NCBI GenBank assembly: GCA_034509755.1
Contig: CM067542.1
Span: forward strand, 20,837,001 to 20,901,000
Source of the DNA: Anisodus tanguticus
Taxonomy: Eukaryota > Streptophyta > Magnoliopsida > Solanales > Solanaceae
DNA: 64,000 nucleotides
Reading direction: 5' to 3'
Shown: positions 42,049 through 53,379 of the stretch, piece by piece
Position numbering within the stretch: the first letter of the stretch is position 1
How the letters are laid out: each line of letters opens with the position of its first letter
Notes under the pieces: generated by a model
Databases searched by the model: none
The model's input: only the letters and a program-made list of their open reading frames with translations
What the model was told of the DNA's origin: nothing
Made by a program: the position numbers and the translations under genes

Positions 42049-45000
42049 AGGAAAGTCAAACCTCCTTCCTCTTCACTTTGTAAGGTAGGATACATCCGCT
42101 GACTGACCGTGGTAAATAGTGGGACTAGTCCATCCTAAGCTTCTCCACTAGATTCAGAGTTGACTCCATTATGGAAGACGGTATGCTAGTTCTTCCTTTG
42201 ATTTAGATTCTGGTACATGAAGGTTTCTATCTCTCTGACCCAGAAAACTAACTGCCAACTGTACATAATCTTCCATACAAAAACATCATTGAGAATGCAA
42301 ACCCTAGTGACTCATCAAGGTATTTCAGATATCCCTTTGGATAATCATTTTGTACAAAGAACGCCAATTACTAATGATATAAACTTTTGTTAATGTCCTT
42401 GGTCTTGGAAAATCTTGGGAAGTATCATTACAGTCTTATATTTCCTAGAGATTTCATTATTGTTTTGGCTTAATCTATATGTTCTATCTCGTCATAATTT
42501 GGAAAAAGGAAATACCAACTTGCTGATAGGTGCTTTTATGGTTGATACTATTGACAAGTTTGGTCTTTATGTTTCTAAGTTATCAATAAGTGGCAACCTC
42601 TCAGTGGACCAATTTGGAATCCAGCTGCTAGGGATACTCATCGTTATATTGCTATTATGGGATGTTTGGTGGTAAGTGGCTTTGTGCTGCTATTCAAAAA
42701 CAAATACTTTGCTCTAGTGGAAGATTGCATTATTCTCTCTGTTTATAATGCTAATAGGAGGAGTCTCAAAGTTTTGTTATGGTAATGATAGATATACATG
42801 TGTTTCATTCCCCTGAAAATGGAATTGCGTTTGTAGCCATGGTGATAAAGACGCAAAACAGAAAAATGAGATACTTAAAAGAATTCCCTATATTTAGAAT
42901 TACGTCACTGGAGTTTGTCCTACACTCTAGTCATCATACTCCTAAAAACAAATGATTCTTTCGATTTCTATTTAGTAGCCTCAAAAGGACTATGACAAAT
43001 CTTTGCCTTCTAGAATGGTGGCATCTAATTTGACGTGTCAAATTAAGTGAACTTTGATTAGCACTTTGAAAGTGTATTGTTATTATTTATTTTATATTAG
43101 GAGAATTACAATCTACAGGAATATCGACAATTTAATTTTAAAAAATGAATCAGTTAGTCCAACTTATTGAGCTGAGGAAGGTAGGTCTAAGGTTTGTGTA
43201 CACCACACCCTCTCCAGACCTACTTGTGAAAATATATTGGGTATGTTGCTAGTCCAACTTAGCTCTAAGAATTGATCGTACGTAGCCTCATAAGGTCAAA
43301 CAAAATCAAATTGTTGCGAGTACCCATCAAGATGTTAAGATACTTCAAGAAAAAGACACTCCGATTCTTTACTGGCTGCTATGGCCTAGGGGTAGATATT
43401 TTCTGTGCCCTACTTGCCCATAGACAGATATTTAAGTGGATAAATACTCAAAATATCTTTTTGAAAACGCAAAGATGTTATGGTAATGGAGTAAGCAATA
43501 CCCATTTGACTAATTTTATATCTCTCATGCAGGAATACAAAAGTTGAAAGTGATGGGATTGGGAACTACCAAACAAGTAGAGACCTAAGGATAAGTAAGA
43601 ACCCATGACTAGATCTACTTGTAATCTATGTAACATTTATTTGTTCATTATACTAAATATTTTAAATATCAGTATTCATCAGTGTACAAAAATCAAAAAC
43701 CAATGTTGGTAAGGACCTCACAAGTAACCGTGCTTTCGTATTTGAAAAGAAGAAATAAAAGTCAACAAGGGACATTCCATTCCCAATGTGGTCATAACTA
43801 CTAGTACTACTATCCAATTGAGACTTCTACTCCCATCTAACTATGAGAAAACAAGAAAAAAGATAGAAAAAATAATTTCCTTTAAAAATTAGAGGCAACA
43901 TATAGTAATTTCAAGTATGTCACATAAATTTTACTTTATGATTGCATCAAAATAACTGAACTATTTGTAACAAAAAAAGTAATTCAAATTTACAATAAAG
44001 TTGACCATCCATTAAATCAATTTATCAGCCAATATTTCATATTTGGAATTAGATAGGTTCGATGTATGTAATATAATAATTTGAAATTCTCTTACAGGTA
44101 ACTTATTTGCTTTAGAGCTTTGTGTTTTAGCAATGAAATATTAATTTTTAAGTTGTTCATGAGTAGAACAAAAACAAAGTGGTTGGGTGGAGAAGAAACT
44201 GTAGCATTTTTCTTTTATCTCATACAGTGTAATAAGGAAACACAACCAAATCGTCATTTGAACTTATTGATTTAAAAAGTTGTTGCATATACACATGAAT
44301 TTCTTGTGTTTATATTAATGTTTGGTTATTAGTGGATTGTCCAAATGAAAGTTTGGTAAAGGAAATTTCCCAGACACGTCTTGCCAACTAATCTATTTAG
44401 CGGTCGTTTGGCAGGAGGGATAAGTTATTCCATGTAGATGGGATTGAGTGGGATAAGATGAGATAACTTTATGTGGAATAACTTACCACCTTTTATTCCA
44501 TATAGATGAGATTGAGTGGGATAACAAAAGAGTTATTCTATCAACCAAATATGGGATTAAGTTTAATCCCATAACAAGATAAATACTTCATCAAATGACA
44601 ATGAAAGAAAAGGATGCAGAATCTTATGCTAATGACATAGTTATGATATCATCACCCACTTGAAAAGTGAAAATTCCAGCAATCCTTTTTGGAGAATATA
44701 TTTATCTTTTTGTCTTTACACTTCAGCTTCACACAACTCTTGTTTACTTTTATGGAGATTGTAGATCCAGGTGGAAAGTTCCATACCCTTTTTTATTGGA
44801 AAAATGGCTTTCCTTTATTCAGTTGAAGTGGACTTACTTCACTTCCTCACGTTTTAATCCTTTTTTTATTTTTTTAACCTTGGAGTATCATAATCAGACA
44901 ATGTTCTGTTTGCATATGTCCTCTGAATTTAATTTGAATTTAAACTTCACAATGCTATTCTAAATATATATAATGAACTTAGGCTGCGATTTGATGGAAG

Positions 45001-46251
45001 TGCATATGGGAAGGTTAAATGTATCTTCTTTTTAAATTTTAAGTTCATGGAGTTAGGTAACCTTAAGATTGCAGTCAAGATTGCATGTCTTTTGTTGGTA
45101 TTAGTGGCGAAATTACAATTTTCACTAAGCATGTTCAAAATATATAAAGAAGCTAACGGGATTCAACGTATAATATATATTATACATAAAAGAAAATGTA
45201 ACAAATTACACAATGTAATTTTTCAGTAAAAAATTGTCAGTTGACACCCTTTGAACAAAGGTAGTTCTACCACTGATTAGTATAACTATAAATTTAATCA
45301 GAGATTTTGAATTCGAATCTTGAATGAAGTTGGTTTTCTTGTAGGAATAACTTTATCCAAAAAAATTCTAACGCGAATTTAAATTAATTAGACCCGAAAT
45401 AAATACAAGAGACCGAGTAGGCAAAAATAATAATAATTAAGAGCTGTGAAATTCATGTCTACATGTTTTCCTTTAAATCTATCAAGACATGATTCGGATA
45501 AAAATCGAACCTAGCAATCAAAGTTGAGTCAATGTTTGCTTAATGGCAGACTAACCAAATCTTTTAAAAGACATTCAATTGAATACCCTTAATCAGATTG
45601 AACAAATAGAGTAAACATAAAAATTTCTGAATATATCTAATGGTTGAATTCTTTTGACATAACTGCTACTTTAGTGTAGTTGCAAAGGATACTTAAAAGA
45701 ATTACATTATATATATTATATAGTGTATTTGTCCATATATTGACGTAGTGTCTGTATAATTATGTAATTTTCGTTGTGTCAAGTTTCTTTTAATACTAAG
45801 TGAGAAATTAGAAGTATGCATTTGGGTCGTTAGCAGCTTAATATTAATTGGTAGTATGAATCAAGTTTTGTTGGAGAATCATTAATCTTCGGTAGACCTA
45901 CTAAAGGGTTCTTCCAACTCCATGTTTTTTAAAATAAATGAAACGTCCAAAAGATAGTGTTTTTGTTTACTCAATAAAATCCACAGACAAGAAATTGACT
46001 GAGATATTTAGAGTTTTCGTTTTACAACATATAACAAAATAAGATCTATGACAAGAAATCTCTCGTTAGTTAAAACATGATCGTCGAAGAATATAAGGAA
46101 TTATTCGTAAATACAGATAGATGCAACGTAATGCGTCCTAATACACCACAATTTTAAAAGATAAGTATATGCAAGCACATCTTGTTAAAAGAATTTGGAA
46201 GTTTTTATTTGTTGTGTAAGCATCTAATAATACAAGGAATAGTTAATTTAG
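42049..46251. other. gene 3' flank and intergenic stretch
   Basis: No gene supported. A TS-like tail fragment lies at about 43180-43250 (AAGGTTTGTGTACACCACAC, then GGGTATGTTG). MITE-like remnants lie at 44398-44600 (GGTCGTTTGGCAGGAGGGAT, with two copies of ATGGGATTGAGTGGGATAA-like text). ORFs such as 42415-42675 and 44667-44963 have no recognisable domain and are in AT-rich DNA. Confidence 0.55.
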
Positions 46252-46353
46252 TACTCCGTATGTTTCAATTTACGTGTCTTTGTTTTTTATTCTATTTAAA
46301 AAGTATATGAATTTCTATATTTGATAACTCTTTAACAAATTTTTTATTCAAAT

Positions 46354-46526
46354 TGAACGAGTATAATCTCTTGTTGATTTCATTAATGTAAATGGTTTAT
46401 ATACATGATATACAATAGTCATCCTAAGCTATAATTACAGAAATCAAATATACACTTACCTAATACAAAATATTACTACCATAACTACATATGTACATGA
46501 TCACTAATGATGTATATTCTATCACA
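46354..46526 (-). repeat. 3' LTR of copia element 2
   Basis: On the plus strand it starts about TGAACGAGTATAATC and ends ATTCTATCACA. It is followed by CCCCCGCAGTC, the complement of the polypurine tract GACTGCGGGGG. Confidence 0.88.
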
Positions 46527-46914
46527 CCCCCGCAGTCAAAGCAGGCGGTTGTCGTACGCTGAGACTGTCCCTAAAATCTTCAAACAAAACTAAGGGAAGA
46601 CCCTTAGTAAAGATGTCAGATATTTGATAACGTGAAGGGACATGCAAGACACAGACTTGTCCACGATCTACCTTTTCGCGAACAAAGTGAATATCCATCT
46701 CGATATGTTTAGTGCGTTGATGTTGTGCAGGATTCTCCGAGAGATATATCGCACTAAAATTATCGCAGTAGACCAAGGTAGCTTTTCGAATGGGAAAATG
46801 AAGCTCTAAGAGGATGTTACGCAACCAACAGGACTCAGACACCACATTGGCAACCCCTCGATATTCGGCCTCCGCGATAGAGCGCGACAGTGTAGCTTGG
46901 CGTTTAGCCGCCAA
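46527..46914 (-). pseudogene. RNase H of copia element 2
   Basis: A 130-codon frame ending next to the polypurine tract. It shows IAEAEYRGVANVVSESCWLR, YCDNFSAIYLSENP and KHIEMDIHFVREKV, standard copia RNase H and tail motifs. The upstream RT joins it in another frame (46904-47758), so the polyprotein is broken. Confidence 0.9.
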
Positions 46915-48066
46915 GACACCAAGTTATCACTAAGAAACATACAATAACCAGATGTTGAACGTCTGGTGTCTGGACATCTACCCCAATTAGCATTTGTATA
47001 CGACATGAGAGTAAATACTGATAATGGATATAAGTGTAAATCATAATCAAGAGTGCCCTGAATGTAGCACACAATGCGTTTAAGAGTGTGCATGTGTTCT
47101 TTCCTCGGATCATGCATGAATAAACACACATGCCGGAATGCATAAGTAATATCGGGCCTCGTAAATATGAAATATTGAAGATCCCCGCAAGATTACGATA
47201 GTGGGAGGGATCCTCATATAGTGTGCTAGAAGTAGCACACAACTTCGATTTAGTGTCAACCGGAGTAGGAGATGACTTATAGACTGACATGCCATCCCGT
47301 TCAATAATCTCTGCTGCATACTTCCTCTGAGATAGAAATAGACCACATGCATGATGAGTGACAGCTATACCCAAAATATAGCTCAATGGCCCCAAGTCTT
47401 TCATAGCAAATTCTAAGATGAGAAGAGATATGATAGACTTGCGCAATTTGTCAGATGAAGCAGTCAATATAATATCATCCACATATAACAGAATGTATGC
47501 CATAGAAGTACCGTGACGATTGATGAACATAGAATGATCAGACCTGCTGTGAAAAATCCAAGAGTAGACACATAATCTGTAAATCTTTTGTACCAGGCCC
47601 GAGTAGCTTATTTTAGCCCATACAAGGACTTCTTCAACAAGCACACATGATTTGGATGAGTGGGGTCCCTGAAATCCAAGGGCTGATGCATGTATACAGT
47701 TTCCTTGAGTCCGCCGTGTAAGAACACATTTTTCACGTCCAGTTGATGAATGTGCCATGATTTTGAGAAAGCTAGATTGAGAACAGTGCGAATAGTTGCC
47801 GATTTGACCATCGGACTAAATGTCTCTCCATAATCCATGCCAACTTGTTGAGTTTTGTCATCACCTACAAGACGGACCTTATGCCTCTCAAAAGAACAAT
47901 CATATTTTTTCTTATGAGAAAAAATCCACATAGAATGAATCACATTAACACCGGGTGGATGGAGCACCAACCCTTACGTCTTATTTTTAATAAGAGCATT
48001 ATATTCATCATCCATGACCATTTTCCAATTCGCGTCACGAAGGGCAGACACGGAGTTACGTGGTAG
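46904..48066 (-). pseudogene. reverse transcriptase of copia element 2
   Basis: In pieces on the minus strand: VGMDYGETFSPMVKSATIRT and HQLDVKNVFLHGGLKETVYM (47608-47970), then AYILLYVDDIILTASSDKLR (near 47470), which contains the catalytic YVDD, and KDLGPLSYILGIAV. Frameshifts near 47610 and 47290 separate the pieces. The active-site residues remain. Confidence 0.9.
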
Positions 48067-48270
48067 GGGGATTTAGTGACATTAGAATTAAGATTAAAAT
48101 GTCGTTTTGGTTTTAAAATGCCCAATTGACTACGAGTAATGGGCCCTTGTCCCATAATAGAAGTGGACTATATAAGAGTCGAAGTCGTGGGTTGGCCCAC
48201 TGTAAAGGTGCGGTGTTGGACTGAATTCGGGTTAGGAGAACAGTAGTTAGGTGATGTCTAGGACTGGGTT

Positions 48271-48459
48271 GGGCCAGCAGACAGTGGGCCTGCTGGCAGA
48301 AGCTGTGGACCGGAGGTAATTGGGCCAGCATGCAGTGGGCCTGCTGGCAGATTTTGTGGACGAGAAACTGCTGGGCGAGTAGGTAGTGGGCCTGCTGGCA
48401 AATTTTTAGAACGGGGGGTGTTTGGGCCAGCATGCAGTAGGCCTATCGGTGTCTGCTAG
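48271..48459 (-). repeat. 51-bp tandem repeat in the integrase-RT linker
   Basis: Units start GGGC(C/G)AG at 48271, 48322, 48373 and (partial) 48424. A 51-bp unit keeps frame: on the minus strand each encodes 17 residues of the form ICQQAH-LLAQ. It lies between the integrase and RT domains, where copia elements have a variable linker. Confidence 0.9.
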
Positions 48460-48460
48460 T

Positions 48461-49508
48461 CTAGATGTCGAGATGTGGGCTGTACCAAATGGTGGACCAC
48501 ATACGGTAGAGCTCATCATCCAAAAAATTATAGGAATTGGACACAGATTTATGCAACTTAGCAAACAAAAATTGGGTTTCATAAAAAATGACATGGCGAC
48601 TAATTATGATTTTATTAGAGGATAAATCATAACATTTGTAACCACGATAATTAGACGGGTAACCCAAAAACACACAGGCAGTAGAGCGGGCTTGAAGTTT
48701 GTTTATTATAGTGGAAGGGAAGAGAGGATAGCATAAACACCCAAACACCGAAGATGAGAATATGAAGGGTCTTTGTGATAAAGTATTTTGAGTGGATATT
48801 AGTATGCTAATCATTTGCTAGGGAGTATGTTAAGAAGGTAAGTTATCATTTTGTAATGCATTATGCCAAAATGAAGGTGGTAATGAAGCATGTGCTAGTA
48901 ATGTACGAACAATATTATTAATGGTGCAAAATTTTCTCTCGGCTTTCCCATTTTGTGATGACGTATGTGGACTTGAAAACCGAAAAGATATATCATTAAC
49001 CTTACAAAATTCTCTAAATGACCCATTATCAAATTCCCTCTCATTATCGCATTTAATGTTCTTAATTTCTCATTTAAATTTAGTGCGGATGAATGCTCCA
49101 AATGATAGAAATGTGGAATAAACTTGAGACTTTTTAGATAACGGAAATGTCCACAAAAAGTTAGAATAATCATCCAAAAAATAACACGTAATTACGGTGG
49201 CCCAAAGAGCTCAAAACGGGAGATGTCCAAAGATCACTCTAAATAATATCAAATGGCAACAAAGTACTAGAATTTGAGGCAACAAACGACAATTTAACAT
49301 ATTTTTCAAGCAGACAAGAAGGACAAACATTAGTACTACGAGCACTAGTACACTCAAAAAATTTATTATTTTTAAGGGAGGAAAAAATAGATGCTTTCGG
49401 ATGACCCAAACTCGCATGCCATAAGGAAGGTGTTAAAGTGGCAAACGTTGAAGGTGTGACTTGTTTTGTGGTGATGGGATAGATCTCTCCCCGATTATCA
49501 CATCTCAT
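48461..49508 (-). pseudogene. integrase of copia element 2
   Basis: The pre-integrase segment is at 49239-49508 (LWHASLGHPKASIFSSLKNN and CPSCLLEK). The C-terminal region is at 48461-48814 (VFGCLCYPLFPST, then TACVFLGYPSNYRGYKCYDL). The core between them is broken by stops and shifts, though part of it reads in 48895-49173. Confidence 0.85.
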
Positions 49509-50985
49509 TAGATGTATCCCGTGCAGAAATCCTTCATAGAAAATCCAAAAGGATCAAATTCAACAGAAATCGAGTTATCAGATGTAAATTTCTTAACATA
49601 CACCAAAATTTTAATTAATTGAGGAGCATGAAGGACATTTTTCAAGGCTAAAGGTGGGTTTGGGGGAGACAAATTTGTATGACTATAACCACGAATTGGA
49701 ATTGAATTACAATTACCAATAATTATGCCATAATTTTTGCTCAAATTGAAATAAGAAAAGATATTACCTTGTGTGGAGTCATGTGAGAAGTAGCACCAGT
49801 GTCTATGTACAAATTTGCATCCGGAGGATTTAGCCAAGTGTATGCATCGCGACCTTAATAACCGTGTGGGTCGGGGAGATTCTTGGGCCCGCAACAGCGA
49901 AGGCCTGCTGTGGCCGAGGCCCAAGCCGGCCGGACTCTGCGCCGTGCCTCGTTTCGCCGAGCATGCTGCTACATCGTTTACCATTGGGTCAGCGCTGGCC
50001 CGCCCCCCCACGGCCACTGCCCCAAGGCTGTTGCCAATGTTGTTGTGGCCCAGGCCCCTGCTGGCCGCCACCGCGGCTGCCACCGCCGTCACGATTTTTG
50101 CCATAATTTTTCCAATTTTGGCCCTTTTTGCCACCAACGTTGTTACAGTTTTGGCTATAATTTTTAGAGAATGGTTGAGGGGCATCGGTGTCGCGTGACG
50201 TGGCCACCATCATGATAAAATGTGTTTTGATTGCGGCCTTTTTAGCCAACCCTGCTTCTTCTAGGGTGAGCACGAAATGTGTTTGACAGAACGGCGGGAG
50301 AGGGTTGCTTTGGCGAAGGAGAGTGTCAACCCTATTATACGCCTCGGAGAGCCTCGCAACCATCTGAAGAACGAGACGATCATTTGTGACCGGCGCACCA
50401 ACGTTCTTGAGTTGATCCGACAACTCCTTGAGCTTTTGACAATAGGTAGAGTCATTCGGAAACTCCTCCAAAGTTGTGTGAGAGAATTCTTGCTCAAGGG
50501 TTACGGCAAGAGAGTTTTTGTTATCTTGGAATAAATCACGCAACCTATTCCAAGCTTTCATTGTTGTGGCGTGGGTTCGATAATTATCTATAAGAGGTCC
50601 GTAGAGATGATGGAATAAACCCATTGGAGGATCGTAGCATCAAGAGTTGCCCACAACTCTATTTCATCATCAGTGGAAGGCATATTCTCCTTGCCTTATT
50701 CCGATTTGACGATGTGATGGAAGACTCTATGAGACATTATGTGAAATTTAAAAGTTCTGCCCACATCGCGTATTGGGCGTTCTCCATTTCAAGGACGATA
50801 CATATGTTGTTCTTGATGTTGGAGACTGTAAGGACATGATGAAATGTATTCTTTGTGTTAGATATGATTGAGGAAGAAAAGGAGAATTAGGATTTCGGAA
50901 AAAAAATGAAGGGACGGCCGAGACCAAGGGGGGCGACAGAAGTTTGTGGAGAAGGAATTTTTTTCCATAGACTATTGATACCATA
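49508..50985 (-). pseudogene. gag and protease of copia element 2
   Basis: The gag starts near 50856-50984 on the minus strand. It includes the UBN2-type segment in 49989-50624 (THATTMKAWNRLRDLFQDNK, then LKELSDQLKNVGAPVTNDRL), followed by a Gly/Gln-rich tail (GGGSRGGGQQGPGPQQHWQQ). I see no intact zinc knuckle. The protease region lies within 49508-49860 after a frame change. GC-rich plus-strand ORFs at 49815-50198 are shadows of this tail. Confidence 0.85.
50974..50984 (-). promoter_or_regulatory. primer-binding site of copia element 2
   Basis: Plus-strand ATTGATACCAT is the complement of ATGGTATCAAT, an initiator-tRNA-Met-type primer site, directly beside the LTR. Confidence 0.78.
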
Positions 50986-51203
50986 AAAGAGTATAATCCC
51001 TTGCTGATTTCATTAATGTAAATGATTTATATACATGATATACAATAGTCATCCTAGGCTGTAATTACGAAAATCAAATATACACTTACCTAATACAAAA
51101 TATTACTACCATAATTACAGATGTACAAGATCACTAATGATATCAGAAGAATATACAATGTATATACAAGATCACTAATGATATCATCGTATATTCTATC
51201 ACA
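50984..51203 (-). repeat. 5' LTR of copia element 2, with internal duplication
   Basis: Matches 46354-46526 but is about 47 bp longer. The phrase ACAAGATCACTAATGATATC occurs twice (about 51125 and 51166), separated by AGAAGAATATACAATGTAT-like text, where the other LTR has one copy. Confidence 0.88.
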
Positions 51204-51356
51204 AATAATATACATGAAATTTTTTAAACTAGAATATTCAAATAATATTTTAATACATCATATATATTTTTGTTTAGGTTCACAATATTTTTTAAAATAA
51301 CTTCCTTAATTTTAAAATTTCATGTCTAGACACATAAAAGGAAACGAATGGAATAG

Positions 51357-51585
51357 TACTCCGTTTGTCTCATATTAATTGTCATGTTTCGCTTCTCGCG
51401 AGTTAATTTGACTAATTTTCAGAGCTAAATTGGATTAGACTAATCTAATTTTAAAATTAAGATATTTTAAAAAATATATAAAAAGTACTACTCCATAAGT
51501 TATAATTCTTCTCACGTTAATATGCTTTAATTAGTTTTACTCTCAAAAAGTTTAAATGACAAGTATTTTAAGACCGATGAAGTAG
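51357..51585. mobile_element. MITE with ACTCCG termini
   Basis: The left end is TACTCCGTTTGTCTCATATT followed by AATTGTCATG. The right end, reverse-complemented, reads ACTACTTCATCGGTCTTAAA, then TACTTGTCATTTAAAC. Similar spacing of the GTCAT phrase at both ends supports a MITE of about 229 bp. No ORF. Confidence 0.6.
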
Positions 51586-51942
51586 TTGGCATCTATTGAT
51601 GGAAATTTCTGAAACTGTAAGTTGAAAATATGTTAGGGGACAGGTGAAACTTCCTTTTGTTTGAATCCGTAAAGTTGCAATTTGCAAATATGTTAGAGAA
51701 GAACAAGTACAAGAAAGTAAAGCTTCAAACCATTCTACCGTATTCTATTTTTGTTTAATGCATTGCATGTGCGTGTCTTTTACGGTTGGAAGATAAGTGG
51801 CCAGCCATTCTGCAGCATACGGCCCATGGACCATAGCACTTTTGTTGTATCAAAAGGCATCTTCCTCCGTGTGTTGCGAATTCAATTCCCTTTCATTGGA
51901 CCCATACGTTGTAAGTGCTGCGGGTCCCATTCCATCATCCTG

Positions 51943-52699
51943 AGGGCTGACAATTTCATCCTGATCCGATGGATATCCGATCCATCCGATCCGAATATAT
52001 GACGAAAATCTGACAAAACACGGATTTTAATCGGGTGTCGGATGGATCGGGTCGGATTCGGGTGGACATACATACATCCGACCCATCCATCCACCCATTT
52101 ATAAATAGTTAGATAATACTTTTTATCATTAAATTATATATATCTTATTAAATAAAAATTATAATGAAACTTGGCAAATCAAGAATAACATAATTTTGGC
52201 CCAAAGTTCACTTCCATAACAGTAAAGTTTTATAATGTTCTTAGCTAGTGATCATTTATGAAAATATAAAAAATTATTCATTGTTAGGTCTGATTAATTT
52301 TATTATTTATTTTGTAATGTAAAGTATGATTTGTTTGAGCTAACATAAAAATGGAATATGAATAAAAATATTTAAGGTGCTAATCAGATGAGACACTGCT
52401 ACGTTGGAACTAAGAGTATTTATATTGGTTTTGGTCACTCCATTTTTGTTGTGAATTTTTTTTTTAAAAAGATTTAAGCACTAATTACTAACATTATCAC
52501 TTATTTTAAACTAGAACAAATGGTTAAGCTTATAACAAATTTCATCCGTGAAGCACCCGATTCACCCGTGGATGATGGGTGGATCGGATGTAGATGAAGA
52601 AAAAATAGGGTGATGGATGGGTCGGGTGATGGATGGATGGTTGGCGGGTGGAGGCAGATTGAGCTCCACCTGATCCACCTCCGATCCATTGCCACCCCT
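51943..52699. mobile_element. non-autonomous hAT element (757 bp)
   Basis: The left end is GGGCTGACAATTTCATCC; the right end, reverse-complemented, is AGGGGTGGCAATGGATCGG. The AGGG-TG-CAAT type is common in plant hAT elements. Many GGATC(G/C)G motifs crowd both subterminal regions, as in hAT transposase-binding zones. Flanks CATCCTGA and AATCCTCA suggest an imperfect 8-bp duplication. No transposase is encoded. Confidence 0.65.
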
Positions 52700-52810
52700 A
52701 ATCCTCAACCAACTAGCTGCCTTTTCTCATTATTTTATTAAACTAAAAAAAACTAGAAAAGAAAAAGATTGAGGAACCCAAGAACATAATTTTTGTATTC
52801 AGACACAATT

Positions 52811-52920
52811 TGCATCACTAATGCACTTACACATCGGATCTCATTAGAACTCTAAAGTTAAGTTTGTTTGAGTAAGAGTAGTACTAGGATGGGTGACCCC
52901 TGAGAAGTCTCGTGTTGCAT
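52811..52920 (+). repeat. 5S rRNA-like segment
   Basis: It follows plant 5S rRNA from near base 16 to the end: CACTAATGCAC, ATCGGATCTCATTAGAACTC, AAAGTTAAG, then GAGTAGTACTAGGATGGGTG, then GAAGTCTCGTGTTGCA. The box C region (GGATGGGTGACC) is kept, while box A is damaged (AAGTTTGTTTGAG). It is not a functional 5S gene. It may be the 5S-derived part of a Cassandra-type TRIM LTR or a 5S-derived SINE head. Confidence 0.8.
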
Positions 52921-52928
52921 TTCCTCCT

Positions 52929-53045
52929 TTTGTGGAAGCGGTTACTAATGCTTGCATTAAAGTAGATTGTCTGCATCACACTTCTTGAGTGCAGCCCTTT
53001 TCGAAACCTGCTAACGTGAGATACTTTGTGTATCAGACTATCATT
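52929..53045 (+). mobile_element. AU-SINE-like tail
   Basis: GTGGAAGCGG, GCTTGCATTAAAGTAG, CTGCATCACAC, GTGCAGCCC, then CGTGAGATACTTTGTG correspond in order to the AU SINE 3' half seen in solanaceous DNA. The sequence is decayed. It follows the 5S-like segment directly, with no tRNA-like head in between. Confidence 0.55.
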
Positions 53046-53048
53046 TTC

Positions 53049-53374
53049 CGTAAAGAATGGATCTTGGCCTAACTCAAGCTAGCTTTTAGGGTGAGGATTG
53101 TCCAACTACATAGAAGGAGTCCATGTTCCCATTCCATTTCCGATATGACACTCTTAATACTCCCGCACGCCCGGACCTCGTTAACTGAATCGTGGATAAT
53201 ATAATTTGGGGCCCAACATCGACGAACAAAGAATTGGAATGAGCCTAACTCTGATATCATGTAAAGAAATGGACTTTGGGCTTAACTCAACTCCAAAAAC
53301 TAGCTTGTAGGGTGAAGATTGTCCAAGTCCATATAAGGAATCCATATTCTATTTCCGATATGAAACTCTTAACA
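53049..53374 (-). mobile_element. second TRIM element, decayed, minus strand
   Basis: Same family as 41418-41762. Repeat 1 (53049-53158) starts (T/C)GTAAAGAATGGATC and repeat 2 (53260-53374) starts TGTAAAGAAATGGAC. The interior has the polypurine complement CTCCCGCACGCC and the primer-site complement CTCTGATATCA. Repeat 1 lacks about 8 bases present in the other copies. The duplication is not clear. Confidence 0.85.
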
Positions 53375-53379
53375 TTATT

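Larger units (their letters stand above)
46354..51203 (-). mobile_element. Ty1/copia retrotransposon 2, minus strand, short LTRs
   Basis: Minus-strand order: LTR (50984-51203), primer-binding site, gag, protease, integrase, RT, RNase H, polypurine tract, LTR (46354-46526). Short LTRs (173 and 220 bp, starting TGTGATAGAATATA on the minus strand) and an element of about 4.9 kb resemble the Ale/Retrofit group; that lineage call is inference. All ORFs carry stops or shifts. A target-site duplication could not be settled (left flank CAAAT, right flank AATAA). Confidence 0.9.
46252..51356. mobile_element. possible MITE split by copia element 2
   Basis: Left arm 46252-46353 begins TACTCCGTATGTTTCAATTTACGTGTCT. 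Right arm 51204-51356, reverse-complemented, begins near TTCCATTCGTTTCCTTTTATGTGTC. These two ends are alike and of the CTCC-type MITE family. The copia element at 46354-51203 would have inserted between them. The ends match imperfectly, so this is tentative. Confidence 0.45.

Noticed and set aside
42415..42675. An 86-codon ORF with hydrophobic segments as a gene
   Set aside because: No domain, no splice or start context, and AT-rich surroundings.
49815..50198. GC-rich plus-strand ORFs as genes
   Set aside because: They are antisense shadows of the Gly/Gln-rich gag tail of copia element 2.
52811..52920. A functional 5S rRNA gene
   Set aside because: Box A and much of the 5' part are mutated, there is no T-run terminator at the end, and no tandem 5S neighbours exist.
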